Positions 10,197-21,288 of a DNA stretch of 64,000 nucleotides are shown piece after piece. Within the stretch, counting starts at the first letter, position 1. Each line of letters begins with the position of its first letter. Origin of the DNA: Arachnomyces sp. PD_36 (Eukaryota > Ascomycota > Eurotiomycetes > Onygenales > Arachnomycetaceae); NCBI GenBank assembly GCA_032988195.1, contig JANTQE010000003.1, forward strand, positions 682,001-746,000, written 5' to 3'. The notes beneath the pieces were generated by a model that saw only the letters and a list, made by a program, of their open reading frames with translations, ran no database searches and was not told where the DNA came from. Both the position numbers and the translations under genes were made by a program.

Positions 10197-11479
10197 ATGG
10201 GGGACGTTGAGACTCTACCCACCGACCCATCGGAACGTCGCAGGATACAGAACCGAAATGCACAGCGAAAATATCGCCGTAAGGACGCAATCAATCCACC
10301 CTCCCCCTATTAACTGCTACGCCGCACAGGCTGTCGGTATACTCCTACTTCCTGAACCCAAGCATGCTAACCGTCGTACAAACAATCAATTTAGACAAGC
10401 GAAATCTAGATCGAGTATACAACGCTCGAGGGGATCCACCTCGGCAGTCGCAGTCCCATTCCCAGTCGTTAATGGGCGGACAGCAACAAGTCCCAAGCAG
10501 TAGTAGCAGCGGCAACAGGAGCAACAACCCCTGGGCGAGCGTTGATCTATCCCAACCACGCCCCACCGACTTTTTACAGGAACCGTGCGACCAGTCCATA
10601 AATCTATCACACGTGGCTGCAGGCTTCGGTAGCGACAACAGTAGCGGGGATAACGGTAATATATTCGAAGCCGGCGACCCGAACCATGTCTACGATTCCG
10701 GCTATTCCTCCTCAGTCCCCAATTTATCCAGCCTATCCTCCATCTCCGAGAGCCAAAGCCTCCAAGGGCTCACAATGGCCTCCCTATCAAACACACCCGG
10801 AGGTTTCCTCGAAGGGCTAAACTTCTCCCTCGCTGCCGCCGCAGCCTCCGACCCCATGGACCTAAACCACAGCGGCCCCAACAGCCACGCAAACACGCCC
10901 TCCAACAGCCCTAACCAAAGCACCCACAGCCACGACATGATGCTCACCAACCACAACCACAACCCCAACAGCACTTCCAGCAACGAACTCTCCCCCTCAA
11001 ACCCCAACCTCTCCGCCCTCCCCAGCGACACCGCCAACCAGGCGGACTGGATCTCCATGCTCCACATCGCCTCCGTCCGCGGCCATGCACACATGGTCTC
11101 CGCCCTCCTCGAACACCCCATCTCCATCGACGAGCGCGACTCCTCAGGCCGCACCCCGCTGCATCTCGCCACCGCAAACGGCCACCCGGAAGTCGTGAGC
11201 CTGCTCCTCTCGCGGGGCGCGGACATCAATCTCGAGGACACGCTGGGCAGGACGGCGCTGCATTGGACTGCGTTGCAGAAGCATTCGGAGTTGCTACGGA
11301 TCCTGATACAGAGGGGTGCGGATGTGAATATCATTGATCATAATGGGTGGTCTGCGTTGCATGTTTGTGTGGAGAGGGGGTGGGAGGAAGGGTTTCGCGT
11401 GCTGATTGGGCGCGGGGCGGATTTGAATTTGAGGGCGAAGAAGTGTGAGGTATGGAAGAGTCAGGAGCCCGATTTTTGA
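10197..11479 (+). CDS. bZIP basic-region protein with C-terminal ankyrin repeats
   Basis: The two-exon model is 10197-10278 and 10395-11479 (116-nt intron), giving 388 aa. Exon 1 encodes a basic region RRRIQNRNAQRKYR (residues 14-27), which matches the NxxAQxxYR core of fungal AP-1-like bZIP DNA-contact helices. No heptad leucine zipper follows; the sequence goes into a long Ser/Asn/Pro-rich disordered stretch. Residues from about 240 onward form four ankyrin repeats (TPLHLATANGH, TALHWTALQKH, SALHVCVERGW and an earlier degenerate one). Proteins with a short bZIP motif and ankyrin repeats are known in Aspergilli as putative transcription regulators. A different last exon is possible, because GTATGG near 11450 could be a donor. 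The + strand switches from C-rich to G-rich at about 11220, inside the gene. Confidence 0.8.
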
Positions 11480-11540
11480 TATAATGGAGTCTTTTGGGGT
11501 TTGGTTTGGGGTTGGATTGGTGATTTTGGGATAGGTAGGG
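10740..11540. other. GC-skew switch within the bZIP/ankyrin gene
   Basis: Counted by hand, 10861-10920 has 28 C and 8 G, while 11401-11460 has 28 G and 5 C on the + strand. The switch lies near 11200-11240 and the G-rich side continues past the stop codon to about 11540, so it is not only a codon-usage effect. Confidence 0.85.
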
Positions 11541-12366
11541 CCTGGGTTCGAGGAGATGTTTCGGATGGAGAAGGTTTGTGGGATCAGGAGCTGGAAATTT
11601 TTTTACCGAATTTTTGCGAGGCTGCGAGGGAGGAATTGTCTACCATTCCCATGTCTTCCCCTTATCGTTGGGGAGATGGCTTATACCGTTCAGCCCTTCT
11701 CGTGCTATCGGGATGACCGTTCCGCAAGATTCCGTTACAGGCGATGGAGAACTCCTCCCTTCTATCTCATTATACAACGTCTAAGCGAAGCTCTCTAAAG
11801 GGATACACATGGAGAGATTGACGGTATGGATGGAAATGGCGATGGGGATTATGACGGAGTTAAGTGGCGTTATGGACGGGCGGCTGACTAGGTATAACGA
11901 CATAAACGACAACAGATAACAGACAACAGATATGTCTAGAGAGAACAGGCGGCTGTATCATTGCTATCGCCGGCGGCCAGTATATATATGCCGATTAGGA
12001 GCCTTTATATTTTTATTTAAAATTTTATGTATTTCTCTTCTATCGGGTTTTAAGGTTTAGAAACTAAGAGCTAGTACATGGAGTAATGGAAACTATAAAC
12101 CCTTGGAAGTAATCCGCCGCCCCCCTGCCTCCCACTTGCGCCGTTCATGTATCAGTTGCCTAACCTCGGCGTCAACGATGGATAAACACCAAGCCTTTCG
12201 AATAGACCCTCGATAGATATGAGAAAACACATAAGGGAGACCTTTAACGGGCTACACCCGCCCTGATAGAGTGCTGAGTCACGTTGATGAAACTCAGAAT
12301 CACCGTTGACAAAACAGAGCTCACTGTTCTTCGCAGACATTTCAACAACTGTAGGAGAATACGAAA
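11480..12366. other. Intergenic, convergent 3' regions
   Basis: Starts G-rich as a continuation of the skewed block and becomes AT-rich after about 11990. Nothing codes here that I can support. Confidence 0.45.
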
Positions 12367-14061
12367 TCACCCATGGGACTCAAGCGGCATTTGTGTTGAG
12401 GAATTGACGACATTCGGAGTTTCTGGTAGATCACTGAATTTCATACTAATCATCGCTTGTCGTGTGTGCGGTTTCCATATACTCGACAGTGAATAATTGG
12501 AGACGGGGGAAATAGGTTCGTAACTTTCCTTCGTCGAGAGGGAAATACCAGACAATTGTTCGAGTCGTCGAACGAGTTCCATGGCTTCTTCCAGGTTACG
12601 TTCTTTGGGGTCGGCTCGAACCAAAGAATGTATCAACTGTGCGAGCGTATCGCGATATTCTGGCTCTTGTTCCAGGAACGAGGTTTCCGAAAGGAAGTTT
12701 TCGATAAGTGAGAGCTGTGCTTCATGGCTGCATTCTTTGGTATACCATGTCTCGTCACAGCCTTCGAATAGATCGTATGAGTCCGATGCCACGTAAGCAA
12801 ACTTGATAATGTTAGATAACCGTAAAAGTGGAACCAAAAACTCCGCCTCAATCTGGATTAAACCTGCGTCCCGTACGTATGTGAGGGGTATAAACTTACT
12901 ACACAGCCAAGGCTCCAAAGGTCGGACTTCATAGTCGCCGTATTTTCACCGTCACGATCCAGCTCGGGTGCGGCGTAGTAGCTCGTTCCCAGAACACCTT
13001 TTTTTGAGGGCGTTTCAAATCCTTTGCTCGAAATGCATCAGTACGTATATTGAATTAGACCGATAAAGGATTCGTCGATTGCATAGAGTTAGAGATTATA
13101 TCTTAATTAGTGGTGACTAACCTTTACCAAAATCAATTATGTCCACTGCGGACATGTTGCTTGCATCCGTTTTGAGAGGAGACCGCCGATGACGAAGAAG
13201 ATACCGGGGGAGGTGAGCTGGGAGAGGCGGTAGAGAGCTTGGATCAGGGGGGTATATGAGTCTAACATTGGATTCTTCATCTTCTTCAAAAGTCTCGTTC
13301 AAAGCTGCTTCGGTAAAGGCTTCCTGATGTGCCCCCAGAGCAACGTTATTAGGGCTGATGTCTAGGGGAAGACAGTTGTTTGATTAACGATCGTTCCTTT
13401 GGAAAGTTACTGGGCGGCATTATACATACCTCCATGGCAGATACCTTTGCTATGAAAATCAAGCACCTTCATGAGAAGAACCCTTATGAGCTCGGTGAGA
13501 GATTTGATATCATTAGGCTCGGAGATACGAGCGTCGAGTCGCTCTCCTAGAGTACTCCCGAGTGGCTTTTGAGCAAGACAGAGAAAGCGATTCCCCGTGA
13601 GAGTATGAGTGTGAAAGAAAGCAGAGCGAAGCTTGTCAAGCTTTCGAAGAATACTCAGTTCAGAGTTGTCAATCGTGCTATGCTCTCGTCTGAGAACCTT
13701 GATGGCAACGTAAGTGTCCAAATTACTCGATATTCTCAAAAGTCAGTAAGTTACATCTAGGCAAGTTGCAGGGGGGGGGGGTTTAAGACAGACGGTACAC
13801 TTACAAGTCCTTTCCCAACCAAACTGTAGAATAAGACCCTCTTCCTAGCTTGCCAACGACTCTAAAGGAGCGCTTTTCCCCGTCCAGCAAGTCTTGGCCC
13901 CCAAGCACATCGCCAATATGGATAGGGCAAAGCCCGCCATCTAGATATTCAGTCAGGTACTCACACTCGCTACCTAGGAAACGCTCCGTGTCCCAGCCAG
14001 GAACACCGGCAGCAGGAGTTTTCTTGACTGGATATTGCTCTGGGTCAGAAGTGGATTCCAT
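12367..14061 (-). CDS. Serine/threonine protein kinase, SRPK-like
   Basis: The five-exon model is 13805-14061, 13430-13725, 13122-13361, 12900-13021 and 12367-12852, giving 466 aa with all phases consistent. The kinase landmarks are complete: glycine loop GKLGRGSYSTV (70-80), VAIK lysine 95, catalytic loop HGDISPNNV with Asp185 and Asn190, DFG at 261-263, and an AAPEL block in the activation segment. The usual HRD reads HGD. An insert of about 70 residues (acidic, then Pro-rich) separates the catalytic loop from DFG, and GWDTERFLG/GGLCPIHIGD precede the lobe. Both features suit the SR-protein-kinase group, which in filamentous fungi is expanded and often lineage-specific. It is probably active in the cytosol or nucleus. 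Substrates are unknown. Confidence 0.85.
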
Positions 14062-16098
14062 GATTGAAGTGTGAGTGCGGGAATATTAGCTTATTTCTGA
14101 CAGAGGTTTGTGGCCAAAATGTTTGAATGGAGAGGATAGAGAGGGTGGGGAGATCAGAGCTCGAGTCAGACCCAAGTGAAATACCTCAGCACGGACCCTC
14201 AGATTTTCCGCGCCGATCGGTGCGGATGATGGCAGCAGCCGTTATGCCAGCGACCACTTTTGTCAAAGACCCTTCACCGCTTTGTTCACTGCCTCACAAA
14301 GCGGACGACTCCGCAAATATGGGAAGTGAAGTATGCTTTGACAATACATACCGCCACCGAATACACCATCTCCCCCAGGGTGGTTGATATCCACTCCATC
14401 TAGTGCTCTACCCCTATTCTATCTCCAGGATGGGTCATACTTTACAAAATATTAACCACCCAGAGAGTGGAATGCGGTAAGGTGCTAGGAGGAATATCAA
14501 TAGGCCATGGTAAAGAAGATCGCCTTACAGAGCATCTTCTCTGAATTCAGCTGTCGGGGATGATGACTTCAGCACTGCAGTTGAATGCAACTATGCGCAC
14601 ATTGTTGATCTGCCCCTGAAATCCCGAGTGGACGGGGGAGGCACTCGGGCAGCGGCCGCCAAAGTCGACCGTATCCATTTAATCATAGGCTGCAGTTGTG
14701 CCTTGGTTCAACCGTACAATCATCGTCAATGGCCGATCATTTTCCATTGATTGTCCATAATGAGTCCCACTCCTCTGCTTTAATACTCGGTTATTTGCAG
14801 CTGCCCAATGTTCAGCCCTTATATAACTACTCTTCTAGGGTACTTACCCGCTATGGGATGCAATTATCCTCCGGGTATTCTCTCGTTTTTACGGAGTATT
14901 TTAAAACTCAAGGCTTCAAGGTTGAATTTCTTGGCATCAGGCGGCTGCGCGCTTAGCTTCAATCTTCACTTTTCTACTTTACTTTTTTTTTTCTCCTTTT
15001 CTTCCTTTTACTTATTCGCCAACATCTACTTATCTGTGAGAGGAGGCAGATGGATGATCCCCCCTCCAAATTCTCTCATATGAACCAATTCTCAAACAAA
15101 GAAGATAGACCATGCCTTATTCTATATATACTCGCTTTTCAAAAGTCATCTGTCGGAGTCACCGGGTTCCTCCCGATATTCACGTCTGGCTGCAGTGTTT
15201 CTAATAGCAACGCTTTTTCAACCAAGGGTTATACTTGCTAGGTGCTCATCCAATCGCCGAGTGCCGTCGCATTTGCCCATGTATGAACTCACCGCTGTTT
15301 ATATCCTGGCCACTATATTTGCGTTGACATCCCTTACAGATGACATTCGACGCTATTTTGGTCGTCCACAAGCCGCCTGTTATTCATGAGAAAGATCTTC
15401 CAAAATGCGCCCACCCACCCCGTGATATATGGCGCACATTATACAGCAGCCCATTTTATTCACTTATCCGCCTGTCCTACTCTTCCGTTTCCAACAATAG
15501 AAAAGGAACTTTCAAACGATTCAACAATGGTCTGGCCAAGCAGGCAAACGGTCAATGTCGATCAATTTCGACAGTGTAAGACAGCGAGTTTACGGCCTTC
15601 CCGCCGGCATTCGAGCAACAAAGTTGCCCCTCGGAAACGAGCCAGACGCCAGGACCCGAAAGCTTGCCAAAACATTTTAATGGGCGTTAACAAGGCGGCC
15701 TTCAAGATCCCAGTCCATGCATATGGGTACTATGCATAGGGGCGCCAGTTGTTATTCGCACCCTTGGGTATATTTGAAACTTGAAGCACGGCCCATAGTG
15801 CTGACCAGCCAGGAGCGATGCCCCAAATTGTGTCTCCACGAAGTGCCTTATGCTCACTAACGCTGAACCCATCCGTACCGCTCATTGTTATCGAGCATGG
15901 GACTACATCACAATTTCCGGAGAGAAGCAAACTTGGGAGGGGCCTTCAAGTTGGATATAAAATCCAAGCGTTTGCCTGGCTTTTTTTTGACCAAGTCGCA
16001 ACCACCAAGATCGACGTCCACAACAAGCCACCTCTATAACTTATACCGACAGATCTCTACAAGGTCTCTAACTCAGTAACCCAAGCCTAAGACCCAGA
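14062..16098. other. 2-kb gene-free region
   Basis: Upstream of both the kinase (minus) and the RGG-tailed gene (plus). A pyrimidine tract lies at about 14970-15012. Short open frames near 15200-15740 have no recognisable motif and overlap each other, so I do not call them. Confidence 0.45.
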
Positions 16099-17062
16099 AT
16101 GACGACTAATCACGGCATTAACCCGGCGGGGCCCTCCACAAACAAGGCTAATTGGCCGGTTTACGATATGGGATATCAAGTCCATGGTCGCCAGCGCAAA
16201 ATTCGAGTCGAGTGGCGCTACAAACCCAAATTCCTTGAAACCGTTACTGTCGTCCTGCAGTGTCTCGAGGATTACATGGCTGATCCTTCGGACGTGACCT
16301 ATTACCGCAGTGATGAGACGTTCCGGTCATTGCAACCGGACTGTTGCATTGTCATGTACGTTATCGCTCCTATCACAGTTCTATTTATCCAGCTCATTGT
16401 CTATTTCTAGCGCCGATGGCCACAAGACCGGGAAAAGCAAGAGCAGCCGGCCACCGGATGAAGAGTTCCATATTACCGTACGGTTTGGGAAACGAGACTC
16501 GCGGCAAGATCGTGGTGGAATGGGCTACACCGTTCACATATACCTTAACGAATCTAACAATAAATACGACCCCGAACGTGAGACTCGGTGGGATGGATTG
16601 CGACGCGACGACTACGATGAAATTAGGGTATACCAGGACCGGAACCAGTGGCCGGAGGGCACCAACGAGAATAAGGGGCTCCCATTCCCAGCACCCGCCA
16701 CCAAGAACTCGACACCCGCTGCGCTCCCTACCACGCAAGCTTGGCAGGATGGCGCGGAGGCGGTGGGACAGGGGCGTGGAGGTCGTTCCTCCGACGACCT
16801 CGCTGGGTATCTACCACTGACCGCGACAAATCAGGGCACACCGCACGGCCCAGGAGGGGCTGGGGGGCAGCAGCTTGGTCCTGCCGGCCGAGGAGCGCAA
16901 AGCTTCTCAGGAAGCGTCCAAACCCAACCCCCCGGCCCAGCCAACGAAGGCTTTCCGGGAAGTCCTCAGCTGCAGTCCCAATCGAGCCCACCAATCAGGC
17001 CCAACTCGGGTTCCCAGCGTGGAAGAGGTAGGGGTCAACGAGGTGGGCGCGGAGGCCGTTAA
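16099..17062 (+). CDS. Uncharacterised protein with RGG-rich C-terminus
   Basis: Exons 16099-16355 and 16411-17062 (55-nt intron, GTACGT..TTCTAG) give 302 aa. The first 180 residues look like a small folded domain, with VYDMGYQVHGRQRKIRVEWRY and later EFHITVRFG and GYTVHIYLNES strands. I do not recognise the family. The last 120 residues are low-complexity Pro/Gln/Gly and end in GRGRGQRGGRGGR, an RGG/RG-box typical of RNA-binding or phase-separating proteins and of arginine methylation. An RNA-related role is therefore an inference only. No signal peptide or membrane helix is seen once the intron is removed. Confidence 0.75.
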
Positions 17063-17935
17063 AGAGGTTGCAACCTCGTCTCCTCAGCCGCCTTGTAGAG
17101 GGAGATTTTAAAAGCGGAAGTCTTGGCCCTATGGATTGGAGGGTTCCATTTTGTTTGGTCTGTTTTTCTTGGTGATTAGTTTGTCCTCTCTCTTTTTCTC
17201 TCTCAGGCCCGTCGACACAGTCTTTTTGTTACAATGCACTTTTTTTTGTCTCGTTGATCGATAATATCGTTCTCGTCATACACTCTCACTTGCTGGCAGG
17301 GGGATGGTACTTTCCTTGACGGCTCGAATTATTATTATAAAGTACTGGGACATACTCGTATGTCCAGATATCTAGTCACACTTTTTGTAGTACAACATTT
17401 TTTTTCCTTCCTTACGTCCGCCGACCAAGCCGGAAAATTAAGAAACAAAAGAAAGTGCAACTCGGGCAAAAACACGGGTTTCCAGTTTTCAACTCAGAAA
17501 TTACTATAAACTTGTGGCCTACGCGTCAAGCTATTTCTCCCTTGGTTGGAGTTGAAAATCTCTCTGAACTTATTTCTCGAAGATAAGCGACGTATTGCGG
17601 TTAGTTTAAGGTCTCAGGTAGGACGGAAAGCGCCAGTCGTCGAAGCTCTAGATGGGGCGTCAAGGAGCGCCATAAAGCGAATTCTAGGAAGGTTCAATAT
17701 AGAAACTTGAGCGTTCGAGAGGCAAGTGCAGTCTGTTCTTCGCAAATCTAGAAAGGGTTGTATACTAAATACTGGCCCAGAGAATACATATATTTACAAT
17801 TAATTAGGTTTTTCGAGAGTATTGTGCTGGAAGTTGACTCTGCAATCGATAGATGTTCCGTGGATTCTTAGGTGCGGCAACACCTTCAGCTGCACATTTA
17901 TCTACTTGACGAATAAAACTCCCATCCCCTAACAC
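17063..17935. other. Intergenic, convergent 3' regions
   Basis: T-rich runs near 17160-17230 and 17395-17410, then AT-rich sequence. No coding or RNA signal identified. Confidence 0.5.
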
Positions 17936-18720
17936 CTACCACTCCCCCGAATCCACATCCCCAAACTCACTCCCCGCCGCAATCTCATCATACCAAACCT
18001 GCCTCGTCCCCTGACTCCCTTGCATCCCCCCATCATCATACCACCCATTCGCATACAACCCAACCCGCATCTCAAACGCCCTCTCATCATCCACCGTCGT
18101 CGCAATATCAAACTGCTCAAAAACCTTCTCCCCATCAAACCAAACCTTGTAGAACCCAGTCTCATCGGCCCTCCACCTCGCCTGAATAACAACCTTATGC
18201 CACTCCCCCGCCGTCACACTCGCCAGGTTATCAAACGTCTCCGTAACCTGCTCGCACACACTCCCCTGCTTAACCCTAGACATCAACTGATCCCCCTCCA
18301 GCCAAACCATACTACTAGGCATCCAATCATCGCAGCCCGTATCCCCAAAATCGGCGATAAATTGCCCCAAGTTGAACGATTGCGGGGGATCGAACTCCCA
18401 ATCCTCCTGTAGGCGGAACGCGAAGCCGTAGAAACCTTCGTCTCCGAGGCTGTAGACGTCGTTCTTGACGACTTCGGAGTGGTATCTGCCGTCGTAGGAG
18501 TCGTCGAAGATTTGGGTCATTTTTAGGGAAGAGGAAGGGGAGAGGAAGAGGTTGGTGACTTCTTGGACGGTGCCACTGTGCTCTTCGTTGACGAAGTCCC
18601 AGTCTGAGAGGTTACCCGCGTTGTGGAAGAGTTGGGTTGCGGAGGCGGCGGTTAGGCCGAGGGCCAGCATGGTGGTTATTTGGTTCAACATGTTGAGTGG
18701 AGGTAGGTTTTATTGTATGG
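17935..18720. other. GC-skew switch within the lyase gene
   Basis: On the + strand 18001-18060 has 30 C and 5 G, while 18541-18600 has 20 G and 13 C. The gene is on the minus strand, yet the polarity (C-rich left, G-rich right) is the same as in plus-strand genes. Confidence 0.75.
17936..18691 (-). CDS. Secreted polysaccharide lyase, PL20 (glucuronan lyase)-like
   Basis: A single-exon gene for 251 aa. Residues 1-18 (MLNQITTMLALGLTAASA) are a clear secretory signal peptide. The mature chain matches the jelly-roll polysaccharide-lyase family that includes the Trichoderma glucuronan lyase: SLKMTQIFDD, YHSEV, FYGFAFRL, SFNLGQFIADFGD, WHKVVIQARWR, GFYKVWFDGEKVF and VGLYANGWYDDG. These enzymes cut beta-1,4-glucuronan by beta-elimination outside the cell. 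The length is normal and I see no lesion. It has no CAZyme neighbours in the window. The + strand switches from C-rich to G-rich within the gene at about 18390. Confidence 0.85.
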   Translation of the reverse strand: MLNQITTMLALGLTAASATQLFHNAGNLSDWDFVNEEHSGTVQEVTNLFLSPSSSLKMTQIFDDSYDGRYHSEVVKNDVYSLGDEGFYGFAFRLQEDWEFDPPQSFNLGQFIADFGDTGCDDWMPSSMVWLEGDQLMSRVKQGSVCEQVTETFDNLASVTAGEWHKVVIQARWRADETGFYKVWFDGEKVFEQFDIATTVDDERAFEMRVGLYANGWYDDGGMQGSQGTRQVWYDEIAAGSEFGDVDSGEW

Positions 18721-21288
18721 ATGACTTGGGTAGTAAGAACGTCTTCATCCCCAAAGAGATATCTGGAGCATATCCCCATTCTTATAGTTCTGACGTTCCC
18801 CATCCACCTCCCCGCTGATAAACAACCTAACCCAACCCCTGAAACAACCATCGGGCTGGAGTCGATTTAAGGTGACATCCACCTGTCGATCTCCCCTGGC
18901 GTTGATTCCCGAGCTTTTTTTTTGTTTATATATGGGTACAAGTATGATATAAGCTTACCCCTATGCACATAATCGCCTATCGGGTACCTGAGATGATGTA
19001 CTCCAATCAATCGCCGACCCTTGACTCAAGCTGAAGAAAGTGCTTTTAGTACGTACTTAATTCGGGGTTACTGAGGGGAAATCACAAGCTGGAGGATGGA
19101 CGATGAAGACAGAACGGGAAGAAGAAGGATGCATGCATGCATATCATTCCAAACCGACCCATCGTAGCCGCGCTCCCCATTATCCAAATCGAGAAAACGA
19201 ACTCCTTGGGCCACGCTGTTTCTGGGGTAAGAAATTGTGGAGAAAGATAAACGAGGAAACAAGAAACGAGCGTCAAGCGATCAGGAACAACGTGAAACAA
19301 GCATTTTCCGTGATTAAAGTACGGATCGTACCAGGTTGAGAGAGGGCCCAAGGTTTGCGACGTTGGAAGAAATAAAATGTGGTCCGTTCCTGATCAGCGT
19401 TGCACGATGGATGAAGTGGATGTCTTGGGTGGGAAAGTGCATCGACGGTCGGTCTGTTTCGACCCGTGTGTATGGACGGAAGAATTTGAAGAAGGTCGCC
19501 GTCGCTCACTTCCGACGTTGCTGCCGTTGGATTATCAATCTGATTAGGGTCGATCGCTAGGGGATGTGTAGGTGAAGGGGGTGAAGATGCAGGACGATGA
19601 GATACCGGGGCGAAGTCGAAAAGCCGCTGACGGTTCCAAGGTTCTAATTATGGAGAGAGGAGGTCGAGACTCTCTTAATATATCTTCCGTTGCCTCTCTG
19701 TTTATTTTTGATGTCGTTGTTCTGTAGTCTTTTCTATCTTCGTTTGATGGGCTGATGTTCACCTTGCCCAAGAGATGAGGGCGAGTTTTATGGGCTCATG
19801 GCACGACTCCCAACGGACAGACTGAGACTGAGAGGATGGGCGTAAAGTCAGTCGACGGCACAGCAGAAAACTCTCTCTCTTTTCTTCCCATGGTTACAAC
19901 CTCCCTGCCGTCCTCATCACACTCGTCACCCCTCGTGCCTGAACCGAGTTACACGAAGAGAATTAACGATAGGAGAAGTCTAGAAAGAAAAGAACGTGAA
20001 ATTGTCTCCTCTTCTCTCCTTCCCTCCACCTTGACAAGGTATAAATAGCGATGATATCACCTCTCTCTATCCCATCGCATGCCTCACCCAAGAGAGTGAA
20101 GGCCACTGCCACCAGCACTGACGACGGGAGGAAGTGCCACGTTCTCTGCATACGGGGTACATGGTACATGACAGGGAGTTTGAGCCACAGACGAAGGAAG
20201 GAGAATGTCTCACCATTCAGTTGAGAGGGAAATGAACATGTTTAGCAGGACTTGACTGACGGTGGACGGAGTACTTGACTGGTACCCAGGAGACTTCTGG
20301 AGATACTTTCCACTTCCATCATCGAGGAAAAGATAGAGAGAAAGAGACACGACGAGGAAGGAGAAGAGGGTGTATACTTATGTCGTTGCATAGTGGAAGT
20401 AACAGACTTCCTTCACTGGAAATAAACACTCTTCACCGTTGAGACTCTTCTCCACTTTCTTCCCACTTTGTTTCCACTCTAATAACGGGTATTCCCACCT
20501 GATGTATCTCCCTCGTATCATCAAGGTATCACTGTGTCTCGTGAGTGACATCTGAGTGACATTCTCATCACCAAGTCCAGAACTTCTTCCCCTTCACTTT
20601 TTCTCTCTCTCTTTTTCAGTTAAACATCGATCGGTTCCATCTTTTCACTCTTTTCGTGTTTGATCTCTCGGTACCTTTTTAATTCTCCATTGAATAATCT
20701 TAATATCTCCTGGTTGTGCCTGTTGTGTGCCTGTTGTGCCTGTCTAGCTGTTGTCACCGCCTCCGTTTGAAGAGAGTCACTTTCTCTCCCCACTCCCGAC
20801 TTTTTAACGGTTCCAACAACACACACTTCACCACACACACTCACGCACTCACCGACCGGGTCCAGCCGTCAAGGGAAGAAAAAGAAGAGACGAAGAAAAG
20901 GAAAAAGGACTTGACCTCTTTCTCGACCTCCTTCATCTCATCTTCCACCTTCTTCTCCCTCTCCTCTCTTCACCATCGACAGTCGCTCGTTTTGACCTCT
21001 TCGCTTCATCCACTCCCGATCGGCATCCACCACCGACAATGACTCTGATCACCTCTCGGCACGCGTCAATTACCCATTAATCCCGATCATCGTCATCTTC
21101 CTCTCCCTCCATCCATGCTCCCACCTCCATCATCGACTCCATCTTCACCACTTCGTATCGACTCCGACACCTCCCTCCTCCATCTGAACTGTCGCTTGCG
21201 GGGCGTGGCCCGTCGCGGCACGTCGCCAAGTCCAGACCATCGTTACCGGTAGAAAAAAGCGACCATTCCATTCCAGACCTCCCGCATC
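18692..21288. promoter_or_regulatory. 2.6-kb non-coding interval, probable long leader of the 857-aa gene
   Basis: No credible frame on either strand. Pyrimidine-rich stretches increase towards the downstream start (20580-20625 and 20920-21000), as in long fungal 5' leaders. A small direct repeat of TGCCTGTTGTG units lies at 20715-20745. A CATG-rich run (GCATGCATGCATAT) lies near 19130. Confidence 0.4.

Noticed and set aside
15195..15739. Possible gene upstream of the RGG-tailed protein
   Set aside because: Three frames overlap, none with domain-like sequence or good splice structure.
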